Shown here: positions 43,713 to 56,411 of the stretch, piece by piece | How positions within the stretch are numbered: position 1 is the stretch's first letter | How the letters are laid out: each line of letters begins with the position of its first letter | Source of the DNA: Neostapfia colusana | Lineage: Eukaryota > Streptophyta > Magnoliopsida > Poales > Poaceae | DNA length: 64,000 bases | NCBI GenBank assembly: GCA_030760725.1 | Contig: JASWHV010000012.1 | Coordinates: 32,705,652 to 32,769,651, forward strand | Direction of reading: 5' to 3' | Made by a program: the position numbers and the translations under genes | Notes under the pieces: model-generated | Told to the model about the DNA's origin: nothing | The model's input: only the letters and a program-made list of their open reading frames with translations | The model's database searches: none

Positions 43713-45949
43713 ATGGAGAAGTACTCCGCCAAACCTTATGTGTTTAGTGGTATTGATTTTCAGGTTTGGAAGGCACGCATGGAAGCTTTCATCCAGGCGC
43801 AAGGCTTTGCAATATGGGAAAAGGTGTACAAGCCTTATGATGTGCCTTCAAACGATCAAGTCACGGCTACAAACATGAGAGATGTCGACAACAACAATAA
43901 GGCTCGGAACTTGATCACACAAGGACTAACTCAGAGCGACTTCGACCGTGTTGCACACCTCCGATCAGCGTACGATGTGTGGAGAGCACTTTGTGACTAC
44001 CACGAAGGATCCAACACGATCAAGGAGGTAAGATAGGATATGTTCAAGAAAGAATACATGCGCTTTGAGATGCAATGCGGTGAGTCCATTGATGACCTCT
44101 TTGCTCGCTTTAATAAAATTCTCAGCAACTTGCGTAGCGTCAATGTTAATTTTTCAGATGCTGAAAATGCTAGGCAATTACTAAGTGAATTAGACATGTC
44201 AATTTGGGAGATGAAAGTAACATCCATACGTGAATCCACTGTCATGAGTACTCTTACATTAGATGTGCTTTATTCTAAGCTAAAAACTCATAAAATTGAC
44301 ATTATATCACGTCAGAACCCAAATAAGACTATTGCATTTGTCTCACAACGTGATATGCCTAGCTCCGGCCAATCATCTAGCAATACACTTGCTTTGCTGT
44401 CTTCACTAACCCTGGAACAGATTGAGGAGTTTCCGGAGGAGGAGCTAGTACTTCTTTCTACTAGGTTCTCAAAAGCATTGCAAAAAGTGAGAACTAGAAG
44501 GAGAGGAAGCTCCGGACCTCAACGATGCTTTGAATGTGGGTAAGACAGGACACTTTCGTACAGATTGCCCTAACCTTTCAGGTCCTTCTAACCATGATGA
44601 AAAGGAGAATAAAGTCAAGTCCTCTTTTGGCAACACCAACAAGAAAAAGAAGGGTTTTACAGGACGCAAACTCATAAACAGTTTCATCACCGCACTTCAA
44701 GAACTTGGCTCGAGTGATGTAGACATTGGAAGTGATGAAGATGAAGATGATCTGGCAAACTTGTGCTTCATGGCGGACAAATCAAAATCAAGTATGGAGC
44801 ACGCAGAACACAACAGCGACAACGAAGAGGTATGTCCTACTTGCGAAGAAATGTGTGATGCTATTTCTCGTGCCACTATTATTGTTAAAAAAAGGACAAA
44901 AAGCTTAGGGACAATGCTGTTAAAATTGAGTCACTAGAATCTGAAATTAATCGTTTAAAATCCTTGATTCCTAGTGATGATTCTTGTTCCTCATGTGATT
45001 TAATATATGAACAATTGTCCTCTCTAAGAAGTGCACACACCTCCACAATTGATAAACTTGAACTTGAAATCGAAAAGAACAAAAAGCTTGCTGCACTTAA
45101 TGATAAAAACTTGAAAGATGCTTGTTGTTCTACAATTGATTTGCATTGTTCTACTTGCGATGATCTTGATAAGAAACTACAAGATGCTATGAAAGAAATT
45201 TTTATATTAAACAATGCTTTACGTTCTCATGAAGTTAAATATTGTTCCAATTGCAAATTAAAAGGAAAAACTTCATGTGAAAATTGCCTTGATCTATCAA
45301 ATAAACTTGATAACATGCATAAGACATTAGAACGGTTTTGTAATGGGAATAAGAACCTAAACTTGCTGCTGAATTCTTCCAAGTCTTGCAATGATAAAAC
45401 TGGTTTAGATTTTGATTCACATGCTCATGCTAAGGAACATCCACCTAAAATTGTAAAATCATTAGGAAGTGGTTTGATTCAAACAGTTCCTAAACAAAAG
45501 AAGTGGTTTTTAAATCTGCAGGAGTGTTGTCAGATTTGGGTTCAAATAAGTATACTGCATGCTCATGTAGACATGAACACAAAGTTAAATTTCATTGTAC
45601 CTATTGTGGTAGAGATGGTCATGTCATAGATTTTTGTTATAGACTAGCTAAACAAAATAAAAAGGAAAGAATGCAAGCAAGATCTTATAACTCTCATACA
45701 AAATTTGCTGCACATACTAAACCGAATGTCAGGAACATGCAACCTGCTGTTATGAGTCAGAAATATTCAATATTTACCTCCGGAGCTTCAGTTTTTGCCT
45801 CTACAGCTTCAGTTTTTGCCTCCGGACCTTCTGTTTTTGCCTCCGGAGCTACTGATTTTCATGCTACACAAGTAACACCTCATAGTCAGTTACTTGTAGA
45901 GAATGTTACAAAGAATGGTTCTCCTCTCTCTCTTTTGTGTCACGTGTAG
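43713..45949 (+). pseudogene. gag: Element E gag, broken, with two zinc knuckles
   Basis: Starts MEKYSAKPYVFSG at 43713. UBN2/copia gag domain (WKARMEAFIQAQ, YDVWRALCDYHEGS) with a TAG at 44034-44036 in an otherwise open frame. The first knuckle (CFECG, then KTGHFRTDC, about 44524-44569) is split by a one-base shift near 44537. A Ser/Cys-rich, coiled-coil-like region follows with frame changes near 44890 and 45500. The second knuckle is CTYCGRDGHVIDFC at about 45597-45638. An 8-residue repeat (ASVFASGP-like) lies at 45781-45860. Confidence 0.85.
45781..45860 (+). repeat. 24-bp coding tandem repeat in E gag
   Basis: Three to four units of CTTCAGTTTTTGCCTCCGGA-type sequence encode GASVFAS/TASVFAS/GPSVFAS/GATDF. 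Likely replication slippage in the gag tail. Confidence 0.8.
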
Positions 45950-46359
45950 AGAATGTTACTTTTGCTGATAATTCTTCAACTCCTATAATTGCTAAGGGTT
46001 CGGTTAGAGTAAGTGATCACTACACTTTGAAGGATGTGGCACTTGTCAAAAATTTGAAATACAACTTGCTTTCTGTTTCACAATTGCTAGATGAAAATCT
46101 GGAAATTATTTTCAATAAAAACTGCTGCAAAGTTGTAGGTTCAAATAGTGAGCTTATTTTTAACATGTCTCGGTTTGGAAGAGTTTTTAAAGATGATTTT
46201 GATATGTCTTCCTCTAAGTATAGATGTCTAGTTGCAAATGATTCCAGAGATTTATATTTTTGGCATCGTAGACTTGGTCACGTAGGCTTTGATCATCTCA
46301 CGCGTGTTAGTGCTCTTGATCGCATACGTGGGCTGCCTAAGCTTAAAGAGGACAAATAA
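45950..46359 (+). pseudogene. Element E protease remnant and integrase start
   Basis: This picks up after a short GTAGAGAATGTTAC direct repeat (45896-45909 and 45944-45957). The protein reads ENVTFADNSS, GSVRVSDHYTLKDVALV, NLLSVSQLLDE (C-terminal protease half) and WHRRLGHVGFDHL (integrase zinc region). The upstream half with the catalytic Asp is absent, as if deleted between the two repeats. TAA at 46357-46359. Confidence 0.72.
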
Positions 46360-47433
46360 ATTGTGTGCTCTTCTTGTAGACATGCTAAGATGGTTGCAGG
46401 TTCACATGCTCCTCTCACAATGACCATGACAACTGAACCGGGTCAACTTTTACACCTTGACACCGTAGGACCTTCACGTGTTCAATCCTTCGGAGGTAAA
46501 TGGTATGTTCTTGTGATTGTTGATGACTATTCTAGATACTCTTGGGTTTACTTTATGACATCTAAGAATGAAGCTTTTAGTCACTTTAGAACTTTATTTC
46601 TTACATTATCAATTGATCACCCAGGATCTTTAAGAGCAATTAGAAGTGATAATGAAACCGTATGTAAAAATCAATCGTTTGATCACTTTTGTGCTCAAAA
46701 TGCAATAGATCATCAATTTTCTTCACCATATGTACCTCAAAAAAACGGTGTTGTAGAGAGAAAGAACAGAACCTTAGTTGAGATGGCTAGGACTATGCTT
46801 GATGAATATCAAACTCCTAGAAAATTTTGGGCTGATGCAATTGCAACCGCTTGTTATGTCTCAAATCGTGTTTTCTTGCGTGCTAAGCTTGGTAAAACAC
46901 CATATGAGCTCAGGTTTGGACATAGGCCTAGTGTCACACACTTTATGATCTTTGGATGCAAATGCTTTGTTAAGAAACATGGTAATCTTGATAAATTTGA
47001 AGCTAGATCAGTTGATGGCATGTTTCTTGGTTATCCATCTCATACTAGAGGCTACCGTGTGCTTTTACTTGATACTAACAAAATTGTGGAGACTTGTGAG
47101 GTTTCTTTTGATGAAGCTATCCCAAGTACTAGTTCCAATATTGCAGGTCCGGATCCATATCCGCAGGGGAGAGTATTTTCGTTGAAGAAGGGGAAGAAGT
47201 GGTGCTGCTGTCTGAAAATTCATCAGTTAATGACATTGTTCCAGCTCCTGATCTTGATTCACAGCCAGCACCGACGACCACCATTGCTGGTCCAGATCCT
47301 CCTCACGTCACAAGCTCATCTATTTGTGATGAACATGAAGAAGAAGAAGCTTGTGAAGTGTCCACTCCCCTCCGTATTCTCAAAAGTCATCCTTCACAAC
47401 AAATTATTGGAAGCTTGCATGAATGAGTTATAA
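46360..47433 (+). pseudogene. Element E integrase (Ty1/copia)
   Basis: CSSCRHAKM completes the HHCC zinc site. The core has VDDYSRYSWVYF, AIRSDNETVCKN (the residues following the second Asp are changed from family norm) and VVERKNRTLVEMARTM, then TPYELRFGHRP and the MFLGYPSHTRGYRV tail. The frame is lost near 47190 in the variable linker. Confidence 0.85.
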
Positions 47434-49024
47434 GATCCAGGTTTTTTACCCCAATTCTCATGCTCATTCTGCTTTTGTTGCTTCTTTTGAACCCAAAGAT
47501 ATATCACACGCACTCACTAATAAATCTTGGATTATTGCCAAACAAGAAGAGTTAGAAAATTTTGAAAGAAATAATGTTTGGAAACTTGTACCTCCACCTC
47601 AAGGTCATACTTTAATTGGAACTAAATGGGTATTTAAAAATAAACAAAGTGAGGATGGGGTTGTGGTTAGGAATAAGGCTAGGTTGGTTGCTCAAGGTTT
47701 CACACAAGTTGAAGGTCTAGATTTTGATGAAACTTTTGCTCCTGTTGCTAGATTAGAAGCCATAAGAATTTTGTTAGCTTTTGCTGCATCTAAAGGTTTT
47801 AAGCTATATCAAATGGATGTTAAAAGTGCTTTTCTTAATGGCTACATAGATGAGGAGTTTTATGTCAAACAACCACCTGGTTTTGAAAATCCAAATTTTC
47901 CTAATCATGTTTACAAACTGTCCAAAGCCTTGTACGGTCTTAAACAAGCCCCTAGAGCATGGTATGATAGGTTAAAAACATTCTTACTTGAAAAGGGGTT
48001 TACCATGGGCAAGGTTGATAAAACTCTTTTTGTGCTTAAGCATAGCAATGACTCATTATTTGTTCAAGTGTATGTGGATGATATTATCTTTGGTTGTGTT
48101 TCTCATGATCTTGTGTCCAAGTTTTCAGCTATGATGAGTTCAGAATTTGAGATGAGTATGATGGGAGAACTCACGTACTTTTTGGGGCTGCAAATCAAGC
48201 AAACCAAGGAGGGTACCTTTGTGCATCAAATAAAGTATACAAAAGATCTCCTAAGGCGCTTCAACATGGACAAAAGCAAGCCTCTTCAGACACCAATGGG
48301 AACATCAACAACACTTGAACTTGATGAAGATTGTGACCCCGTTGATCAAAAAGAATATAGAAGCATGATTGGATCACTTTTGTATCTCACGGCATCAAGA
48401 CCGGACATACAATTCAGCGTATGTCTTTGTGCACGGTTTCAAGCCTCCCCACGTGCTTCACATCGTCAAGCCGTCAAAAGGATTCTCAGGTACTTACATG
48501 GAACTCAAGAATTTGGCATTTTTCTTCCTTCTTCCTCTACCGTTACTTTGAAAGCTTTTTCCGATGCTGATTTTGGGGGTTGTAGGATTGATAGAAAAAG
48601 TACTTCTGGTGCTTGTCATTTTCTTGGTAATTCACTTGTTGCCTGGTCCTCTAGAAAACAAAGTTCAGTTGCACAATCCACAGCCGAATCTGAATATGTA
48701 GCTGCTGCTAGTGCTTGCTCACAAATTCTTTGGATTGTTCAAACACTTAAGCACTATGGGGTTGATCTAGATAGTGTTCCACTGTTTTGTGATAACACTA
48801 GTGCCATTTGCATTGCTAAAAACCCCGTGCAACATTCGAGAACTAAGCACATTGACATTAGGTATCACTTTCTCCGTGATAATGTCAAAAAAGGGAACAT
48901 TGTGCTTCACCATGTAGATACCGAACAACAATTGGCTGACATTTTTACAAAACCTTTGGATTTCACTCGTTTTTGTTACATTCGTAGTGAAATAGGGGTT
49001 ATGCATCCTCATGGCTTAAATTGA
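47423..49024 (+). pseudogene. pol: Element E reverse transcriptase and RNase H
   Basis: One long open frame of about 530 aa: WKLVPPPQGHTLIGTKWVFK, ARLVAQGFTQVEG, YQMDVKSAFLNG, LYGLKQAPRAWYDRL, YVDDIIFG (catalytic Asp codons at 48077-48082), then RNase H DADFGGCRIDRKSTSG, STAESEYVAA and KHIDIRYHFLRD. The domain itself looks intact, but the element lacks an intact gag and protease. Confidence 0.9.
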
Positions 49025-50009
49025 GGGAGAATTTTGAAACTTAGGAAGTCTATGTGTGAATCTGAAATTAAAATAATATGAGCATAGTATTTCATGCATA
49101 TATGACTTTGTGATTCCTTTTTCATCCTGAAAGTTCTTACTACATTACTCGTGTTATACATTTTGTAGTTTTTACCATGTCTAGTAATTGGAATAATTAC
49201 TTACACTAAATCTGGTCATGGTCGAACTTTCTTGCTGTTTTAAACTTGTTGCATGCTCACAAGTGCTTTTAATCATAAAGAATTAATCAAATAATCAACT
49301 CAAATGTTGAGTTTTTATGTTCAAATAAAAAATGAGAAAAGATCAAGAGAATATGCATGCATAGCACTTCTTCTTTTGAGATGTCTTATCATTGCACTTA
49401 GATATGAACTTGAAAGGAGTTGTGTATGACTAAAACCATGTCCTTAAGCTTCTGACTGTCAAATGACATAGGCTTGGCTTGGTTGGTTAGAATAAGGCTG
49501 ATGCTGCATATAATCTCTTGCAAATGTCATAAGATCAAAATTTGTGCTTTAAATGATAAATAAAATGCAGCAACAAGTGTCATGCTTTCAGGACTTGAAA
49601 TAGTTAAGTTTGTGAGATCATGACTTGTTTAAATTGAAAATTACATTTGATCTCTAGCATGGCTTACACTACTTTATGTATCTCATTGATGTGATAGTGT
49701 AAGTTACTTGATAGTATGATTTGGATGAGCTTTACTTTATATGTATATGTTATAATGTGCTCATAACAAATTAAAATTTCTCTTTTGTACTGCTGAATAC
49801 ATTGTCAAAGGGGGAGAAATTGATCACACATTGCACACATTCACAAGTGTTTTGGCACGATTCTACTTAGGAGGAGAATTTTTGTATTTTTTTCTTCTCA
49901 TTTTATTTCTGATTTACAAAGGGGAGAAATTATTTTCAAACTTTTCATGTGAATAAGCCAATGTTCGGATTTTAAGTGGTGTTGCCAATGCATTCATCAA
50001 GGGGGAGAT
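49025..50009 (+). other. 3' untranslated region of E with extra purine tracts
   Basis: About 985 nt with no env-like frame. Purine tracts AAAGGGGGAGAAATT (49807-49820) and AAAGGGGAGAAATT (49918-49931) precede the functional AAGGGGGAGAT (49999-50009). Extra purine tracts are a reported Sirevirus trait. Confidence 0.7.
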
Positions 50010-51743
50010 TGTGAGACCTATGTGTGCTGAATACATTGGCTTTGACGATAAAAGTTTTGAATACTACCAAAACACGCTTTGACGATGAAAGTTTTGAATA
50101 CTACCAAAACACCTTTTTAACAAGGTCCGACTCTAGGTCCGAGCTCCTGCAAGGTCCGACGATAGGTCCGACTTGCTTTGTCTAGGTCTGACTTATTTTG
50201 GCTAGGTCCGACTTGTTTTTGCTAGCTCCGGTGCTAGGTCCGACTAGCTTTGGTAAGTTCCGTGCTAGGTCCGACTAAGCTTTAGTAAGCTCCGGCGCTA
50301 GGTCCGACTAGCTTTGGTAATCTCCGGTTCAAGGTCCGGTTAGCTTTGGTAAGGTTCGGAGATTGATTGCAATGGTTCTGCTTTTAACTTGCAATGTTTC
50401 AAACTTGCTTTACTCTTATGGAAAGTTTGCTTAGTATTATTTTACTAAGTTTTTGGTGTGTTTTGGTGGTTATGGCTGATATCATTTTGCTATGGTTTAC
50501 AACATGCTTATGTGAGGTGCTCACGTAAGAAGTTGTAGTTTCGGAACTAACGAGAGTCAAGTCGAGGACTTGTGCTCGGAAGTATTGGTTGTTTATTCAT
50601 GTGCAGGTGTTGCTTCAGTTCAAGACATGGCTGGTGACGGTATCCATTGAACTAGTCTTAGGGAGAAGATGAGGTTCAACAACCAAGTTCGGGAGGAATT
50701 GTGGTTGAGTTGATCGGGAGGTTGCGCAGTATCTTTGAATCAAGAACAATGCATATGAAGGTATCTTGGATGCCGTTGGAAGATGTTTGCACGTGTGCAA
50801 GGAGTGCATGGATGTGGCTGCATGGTTCCAAGGCGTGATGAAGAGATGTGGACGTAAAGAATTGGTCGGAAAGGTTCAACCGACTAGGTTATGGACTCAG
50901 GCTGCGGCTGAGTCGTGTTTGACTCAAATATGGAAAGTTTTTAGTTGGTTATGATAGGATTTCGCGTGAGTCACGAATTTGAGTTGTTTTAGAAATGTTT
51001 GGGACGTTACTAAGGTTTTTGGAATTCTTAAGATTGCTTCTATCTGCGTGTAGAAGAGTCTTGAGCAGTATTGAAAAGTTACAGTTTGAATCCAAGTAGG
51101 AGTAGGAGTCCTAGTTTTAATTGGGTTGGCCTTAGTGCTGGTTATATAAGCAAGGGAGGCTAAGGCTCGTGTGCACACGACTTTGGGGCTGTTCCTCTTG
51201 TGTTTTGATAAATAAAATTCGTATTCTAAAGGAACTTTTGTGCCTTGTTCGTCCGACTTGTTTCAGACATGTTTTTCTCGTCGAGTTTCTGTTCAGCACT
51301 GCTTTGGTGGTTTTATCATAAATCTAGTTTTACAGATCCAATTGATGTGATTCGTTTTGGGTTGTCTTCACAACTTGATTATCTATCATATGTGAAAATT
51401 TAATGGTCATTTAATTTGTGGTTTCTGATCTACTCGAGTTTCTTTGCAGTATTCCAGAACTGTTTTTCTCGCGTAGGACAGATTGACCTTTGTTCGATCT
51501 TTCGATCGTAACTTGAGTTTCTCTCAACGGATTTTCATGATTCTTGTCGTGACGTCTTCGTGACTTGATTCTCTACAATCTACACTAGTTTTGTCACAGT
51601 TGAACAAGTTTAGATTAGTCGTACACACAGTTTCTTTAATAGATCTTTTTTCTGCTGAGGGGTGTTTTCTTGCTTCCGCTGAAAAGTTTTTATCTACCAT
51701 TCACCCCCCTCTGGTAGCTTTACACGTGTACTTCGATCCTACA
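50010..51743 (+). repeat. 3' LTR of element E
   Basis: TGTGAGACCT...GATCCTACA, aligned with 41904-43651 with scattered substitutions and several small deletions, so older than B. Confidence 0.92.
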
Positions 51744-51748
51744 CGTGC
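51744..51748. repeat. Target-site duplication right of element E (CGTGC)
   Basis: Matches 41899-41903. Confidence 0.92.
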
Positions 51749-52181
51749 TATTCGGGTATACCTGCAGGTGTATATCGAGTCGATTCACCGTCCCTCGCGG
51801 TTATGAGTACCGCTTGTTCACTGAGTCATGACGTAGGTTAATACATGAAATGATATGATTCAATATTGCTGTTATGCTTAACTTGTATTACTACATGTGT
51901 GCCACCAAATATTGCTCACTAAATTTCAGATTTCATGAACTGTTAACTTGTGGCTAAAATATGAACTAAGGATGAACTTATCAGCGTGTCCGTTTGCTGC
52001 AATGTGCCATCCTATGTTATATAACCTGCATGTAGAGTTTCATGTGTAGGTGAGTCGGTTAAGCCTTGCTGAGCCATCGTGTTCAAGGTTGCTGCTATGA
52101 GTGTTTTTCAGGTGAGAATTACCCCCACGGACTCAGGGTACGAGTCCACCGGTGAGGGCTACCCTCCGTCGGGGACCACGG
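51749..52181 (+). repeat. 3' LTR of element C, second part
   Basis: Resumes at TATTCGGGTATACC, matching 16839-17272 of the 5' LTR, up to GGGACCACGG where D enters. The mini-gene last exon is cut and has a one-base insertion (CCCCCAC near 52125). The remaining 290 bp or so should lie beyond D. Confidence 0.86.
52177..52181. repeat. Probable left target-site duplication of D (CACGG)
   Basis: The five bases next to the D LTR. The partner lies beyond the right window edge and should precede CTGAGTGGG. Confidence 0.5.
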
Positions 52182-55100
52182 TATGGCGGACCGGGATCCG
52201 CTCATCCAGGATCGTAGAGGGTGGTGCTGCATGATGCGACACCCGACAGCACACGTCATAAGGACATATTATATCACATAGGAAAATCAACTGAACTGTA
52301 CAAACAGGTACAATACTCAGTTACAAACTATTGTCTTTATTACACAGCGGAAGTCTACTTTTCTACACTCACGCCCGCCTATCTAGCAAAAGTCAGTTGC
52401 CCAGCCCTAGGGCAACCCACACTAGCTGCACGTCTCAGCTCAGCGCGGCGTGTACGGCTCCCACTCAGCCGTGGTCCCCGACGGAGGGTAACCCTCGCCG
52501 GTGGACTCGTACTCCGAGTCCGTGGGTGGATCCTCACCTGAAAAACACTTAAGCAGCAACCGTGAGCACGATGGCTCAACAAGACTTAACCGACTCACCT
52601 AAGCATGAAACTCTACATGAGATGTACAATGACATAGGATAGTGATGTTGCAGCAAATGGACACGCCTACAAGTTCATCCTTAGTTCATCTTTTAGCAAC
52701 AAATTAACAGTTCATGAAGCTGAAATTTAGTAAGCAATATTTGGTGGCACACATGTAGCCATACAATTATATCATGACAGCAATATTGAATCACAGCATT
52801 CCATAAATTATCTACGTTACGATGCAGTGAACAAGCAGTACTCGTCACCGTGAGGGATGGCGAATCGACTCGATATACACTTGCAGGGAAACCCAAAGAG
52901 CATGCCACGTACTCCCACCCGTGGAGCTGCACAGCATGCTCACTCGATGTCGTACGGGACAACCTTTCACCCAACAGCCCAACCGTCGAACCGGTCGCAC
53001 CAAAACGAGCAGGAGGTTCCCCACACGGAGCATCTCTCTATGCCCGCTGGAAGATTTCCACCTTGCTGCCCTCAGCCTACACCTATAAATCGGTGCGTTA
53101 TGCCTCGACGCCCGGAGATTTAGTCTACATCGGTTTATCGGGGCCCATATATCCTATATGCCTTCGGTATGTTCAATACTTGTTCAGCAGGGCCGCACAC
53201 AGATCGGTCCTCAATCGACACGGACAGGGCTGCGCACACAAGACTTCCTCTTGCTGCGCCCTAGCCCCTGCCTAGTCTCATTTTCATTACTAAAGTGATC
53301 TCACATCACTCAACCGAACCCGTGTGTCCCAAGCCTATCTCGCGAGTAGATTCCAACTACTCGACTTGTACCGAAGTCCTATGACTCCTTAAGCATAGCC
53401 TGTCTACTCGGGTCTTAGACACTACCCTCACTCTTTTAGGAACCTTTGGTTATGCAAGTGGGGTTTCGTTCATCCTATACCTAATGCACATACATACTTC
53501 ACCCTACATATGTAAACAAAGTAAAAACTTTATAAAAGAGTTAACGCAAACCGGGGCTTGCCTTGTTGCTGCTGGTCAGGGGTTAGTCCCTCTTCTGGAA
53601 GCAGGAAGTCGAGTACCTCCGGAGCCTCCTCGCTTTCAGCGACTACACGTTAATAAAATTCTACATGTTACTGAATATGAACATGAATTTAGGGTAATAC
53701 TTCTGCTATTAGTTCTAATAACCAGTCTCTAACAACTGGAACTCTGTTTAAGAATTTAAAGATGAACTGGGTGTTGGAGGTTTGGCTTTGGACCTAAGCA
53801 CATGATTAAGTGCTAAGTGGTTTCCCCCTCTTCTATATTTGTCCCTCAAGTGGTTCCACAGAACAGGGGTGATCCAGAGCTCCAATGGAGCTGAGAATTT
53901 CTGTGTGAGTTCCTTGTCACAAGATAACTCTCTGGATCAAAATTTAGCACTTGTCCTTGAGTGGTTTGTTCAGAATAATTCTTTTAGCAAATAAACAAAG
54001 AAGAATTAATTCTGAGGTAACACCCCTGTTCATGCCCAACTTAGTGAACTACAATGTCAATTATATCTCACAGTGTCTGCATGAATTTTCCTAGCAGTTT
54101 TGGAGCTAAGATTTGCCCAGAACTGAATTTCCAAGTTTTGGAAATTCTCTGAAAATGTTTCTGTATTCAAATGAACACAGCACATTCAAATTTGAATTGC
54201 TCTGATCAAATCAACTCCAAATGGTCTGAAACATTTACAGGTGTTCCCTAACATCCTAAAGAACATTCTGGCAAAAATTGGGGATTTTTGGATGAACCAA
54301 ATGCCCTCTAAAATTCTTTTGCTGAAAAGTTTTAAAGAATTTTCCAGAATTAAATAATAGGTTTCATACAAATTGGGTGGCATATTTGGCTATAGCTATG
54401 CAAGATGAATCCAACCCAATTGGAATCACTAAATTTGGAGCTTCCTAGCAAAAGTTATGAGGTTCTAAAGTTTGGGAAAATTCTGGAATTTCAAATTAAT
54501 TCGGGAAACATTCAAACTCTGACTGTGGGTCCCTCCTACACGTGTCGGCTGCTGGAATCACGCCACACGGGGCCACAGGACCCTTCCCGCGCCACCACGC
54601 TGGATCCCGAGCCGCAGCGGATCGACGATTTAAAATATCGCCACTGACATGCGGGGCCCCCAGTCGTCTTCCTCCTTGCGCGCGCCCGCGAGTCCAGCGG
54701 CGGTGCACCCCGGCGAGGTTCGCCGGAACCGCCTTCCCGACCACCCCCAGTGCCAGAACAGGCATCCTAGCCTTGCCTCGCCCTGGGGGACTTGTCCCAA
54801 GGGTCGGAGCTTGCCGGCGGTGACCGGAAACAGGCATGCGACGTCCACCGCGGAGGCTAGGGCTCCGGCGAGGTCGTTCTCGCTCTCTGGGGTACGAAAA
54901 GGGCTACGGTTTGCTCGAGAAGCATCAGTGGATCACGAGGAACCCAACATGAGCAGTCTCGGAGGCTAACCACGCCGGCAAACCCACTCTCGACGGTGAC
55001 CCGAGCCGTGTTTGCGCCGGCGACTATAGAAACAGCTAATACTCGGCCATTTCTGGACGATTTTGCTTGGTTCTTCCTTGAGGAGGGGCGCTAGGATGTG

Positions 55101-56345
55101 TAGGAGATATCTGTGAGCTAGCTTGATCATTGACTCAGCGTGTAATCCGAATTTTGGATTCTTGCCGAGCTAGGTCAGTTGCACTAGGGTTTGTGACTTT
55201 CCAAAATTCTTGCTACTCGGTGGACCATTTGCCGAAGGGTTTTCGGCTACACCATCTAGGGTTCCCCACACACCTTTCTTTGTAGAACGTGGTTGGCGAC
55301 GATGGCTGGATGGGGATGTCACCGGTGAGCCGAAGCTCGACGCCGCGGTATCTCCCGGTTCTTCAACTTCGATGGCTCACACCGCTCAGCCTCGGGTGCA
55401 GCTTGCTGGAGCAGCACGGGGAACCGCTAGCGTGCGCCCTGGCACTCCCTTTTGCTGCAGGGATCGCGAGCGTTCAACGATCAGCGCGGGTGAACACCGG
55501 GGCTCAGAGGTGCAAGCGTTGCGGCGAGTTCTTCGCGTGCTCGGGCGCTGATCAGAGCGGCAGGCGAGGGAGGCAGCGAACTCAGCTTTGTGCTGCGTAC
55601 GTGGTGATCGGGAGGGAGGCGCGAGTAAATCCCCGCGCGCGCTGGCGCGGCCGTGAGGCGGTAACCGGTCGCGGCGGCTGACCGACGACCACCGAGTGGT
55701 CCTCTGTTGCTCACAGCCCCTGACCAGTGGGCCCTCCTCCCCCCTTTTTCTTTCCCATTTTCACCTCTGTTTTACTGAAAATTATCCCCAGCTACTCTCA
55801 ATTAACTGTGAGACTTAGCCCCCAAGTCTTGGTTTGAATTTGAGTTCTCAAATTCAAACTTTGTTTGACTAAATTTGCTTTATGTTTAAACTGAAATTCA
55901 AATTCAGTTTTGAATTCTTGCAATTTAGCTCTTGACAAGATGAACTCCCATGAGGATGAAAATTGGTGGGCTTACTCAGAAAAATGTGCTGAGTTTGAAT
56001 ATGAAGCTAACTTTTGAATTTGAGTGATATAAGTTGCTGCAATTTGAATTTACATTCAAATTGGCCTCTTTTTCAAATACCTCCAAAAGTGCCTCAAAAA
56101 GTGTTGGATTTACATGAAACTTGGACTGAACCTTCCTAAGACTTTTTAAGTTCTAGGGGTGAGCTCAACCTCTTATGTTCATGTGTAAAAATCCAACTTT
56201 GTGAAAGTGAAGGATTTCCCCTCTAATCACTCTTTTGATGGAGGTTACTTGCTCTTCACAATATTTCCTAAGATATCCTCAACAAAACTGTGGTGTTGTG
56301 AGGTGAAGAAAAGTTTTTGCAAGTCCCTTTTCTTGGGATTTTACA
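52182..56345 (-). repeat. 3' LTR of element D, 4164 bp
   Basis: On the minus strand it starts TGTAAAATCCC next to the purine tract and ends GTCCGCCATA; the matching end at 62791 reads CACA, so the terminal dinucleotide has mutated (TG to TA on plus). GC-rich block 54530-55730. AATAAA on minus at 52336-52341. Confidence 0.9.
52440..53642 (-). other. Putative spliced mini-gene 3' part in 3' LTR of D
   Basis: On the minus strand, exon-like 53642-53562 is 81 nt, after TTAACGTGTAG and before GCAAGCC, encoding VAESEEAPEVLDF, PEEGL and a Gln run. The last exon, 52537-52440 (98 nt), after GTGTTTTTCAG, encodes EYESTGEGYPPSG, EWEPYTPR and TGA. AATAAA is 99 nt further. Lengths and phases equal those of C. 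Confidence 0.4.
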
Positions 56346-56363
56346 TCCCTCCCCCCTTAAAAG
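56346..56363 (-). other. Element D polypurine tract
   Basis: On minus: TTTTAAGGGGGGAGGGA, directly before the 3' LTR, as in A and B. Confidence 0.85.
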
Positions 56364-56411
56364 AATCTCATCCCGAGATTATAAAAAAAGAGACAACGAT
56401 GTAATAGGGAC

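Larger units (their letters stand above)
41904..51743 (+). mobile_element. Element E: Sirevirus-like Ty1/copia element, degenerate, 9.84 kb
   Basis: LTRs of 1748 and 1734 bp with TG...CA ends, CGTGC duplications (41899-41903, 51744-51748), tRNA-iMet primer site, gag with two CCHC knuckles, then integrase before RT (Ty1/copia order), and a final polypurine tract. A long gag, a second knuckle of the CX2C..GHX4C type, and extra purine tracts upstream of the 3' LTR fit the SIRE/Maximus lineage. Multiple frameshifts and a missing protease active site make it non-autonomous. Confidence 0.92.
14503..52181 (+). mobile_element. Element C: Tekay-type chromovirus hosting B, E and D
   Basis: C is present as 14503-23044, 38463-41903 and 51749-52181. 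Its 5' LTR lacks the first 304 bp because A is inserted there (14503 corresponds to 39602 in the 3' LTR). B splits its integrase with duplication CCTCA, E splits its 3' LTR with duplication CGTGC, and D splits that LTR again at 52181. Both outer ends are outside the window. Coding regions are heavily mutated, including protease and RT catalytic sites, so it is dead and the oldest layer here. Confidence 0.88.

Noticed and set aside
49025..50009. Env-like gene of a Sirevirus
   Set aside because: No frame of useful length and no membrane segment.
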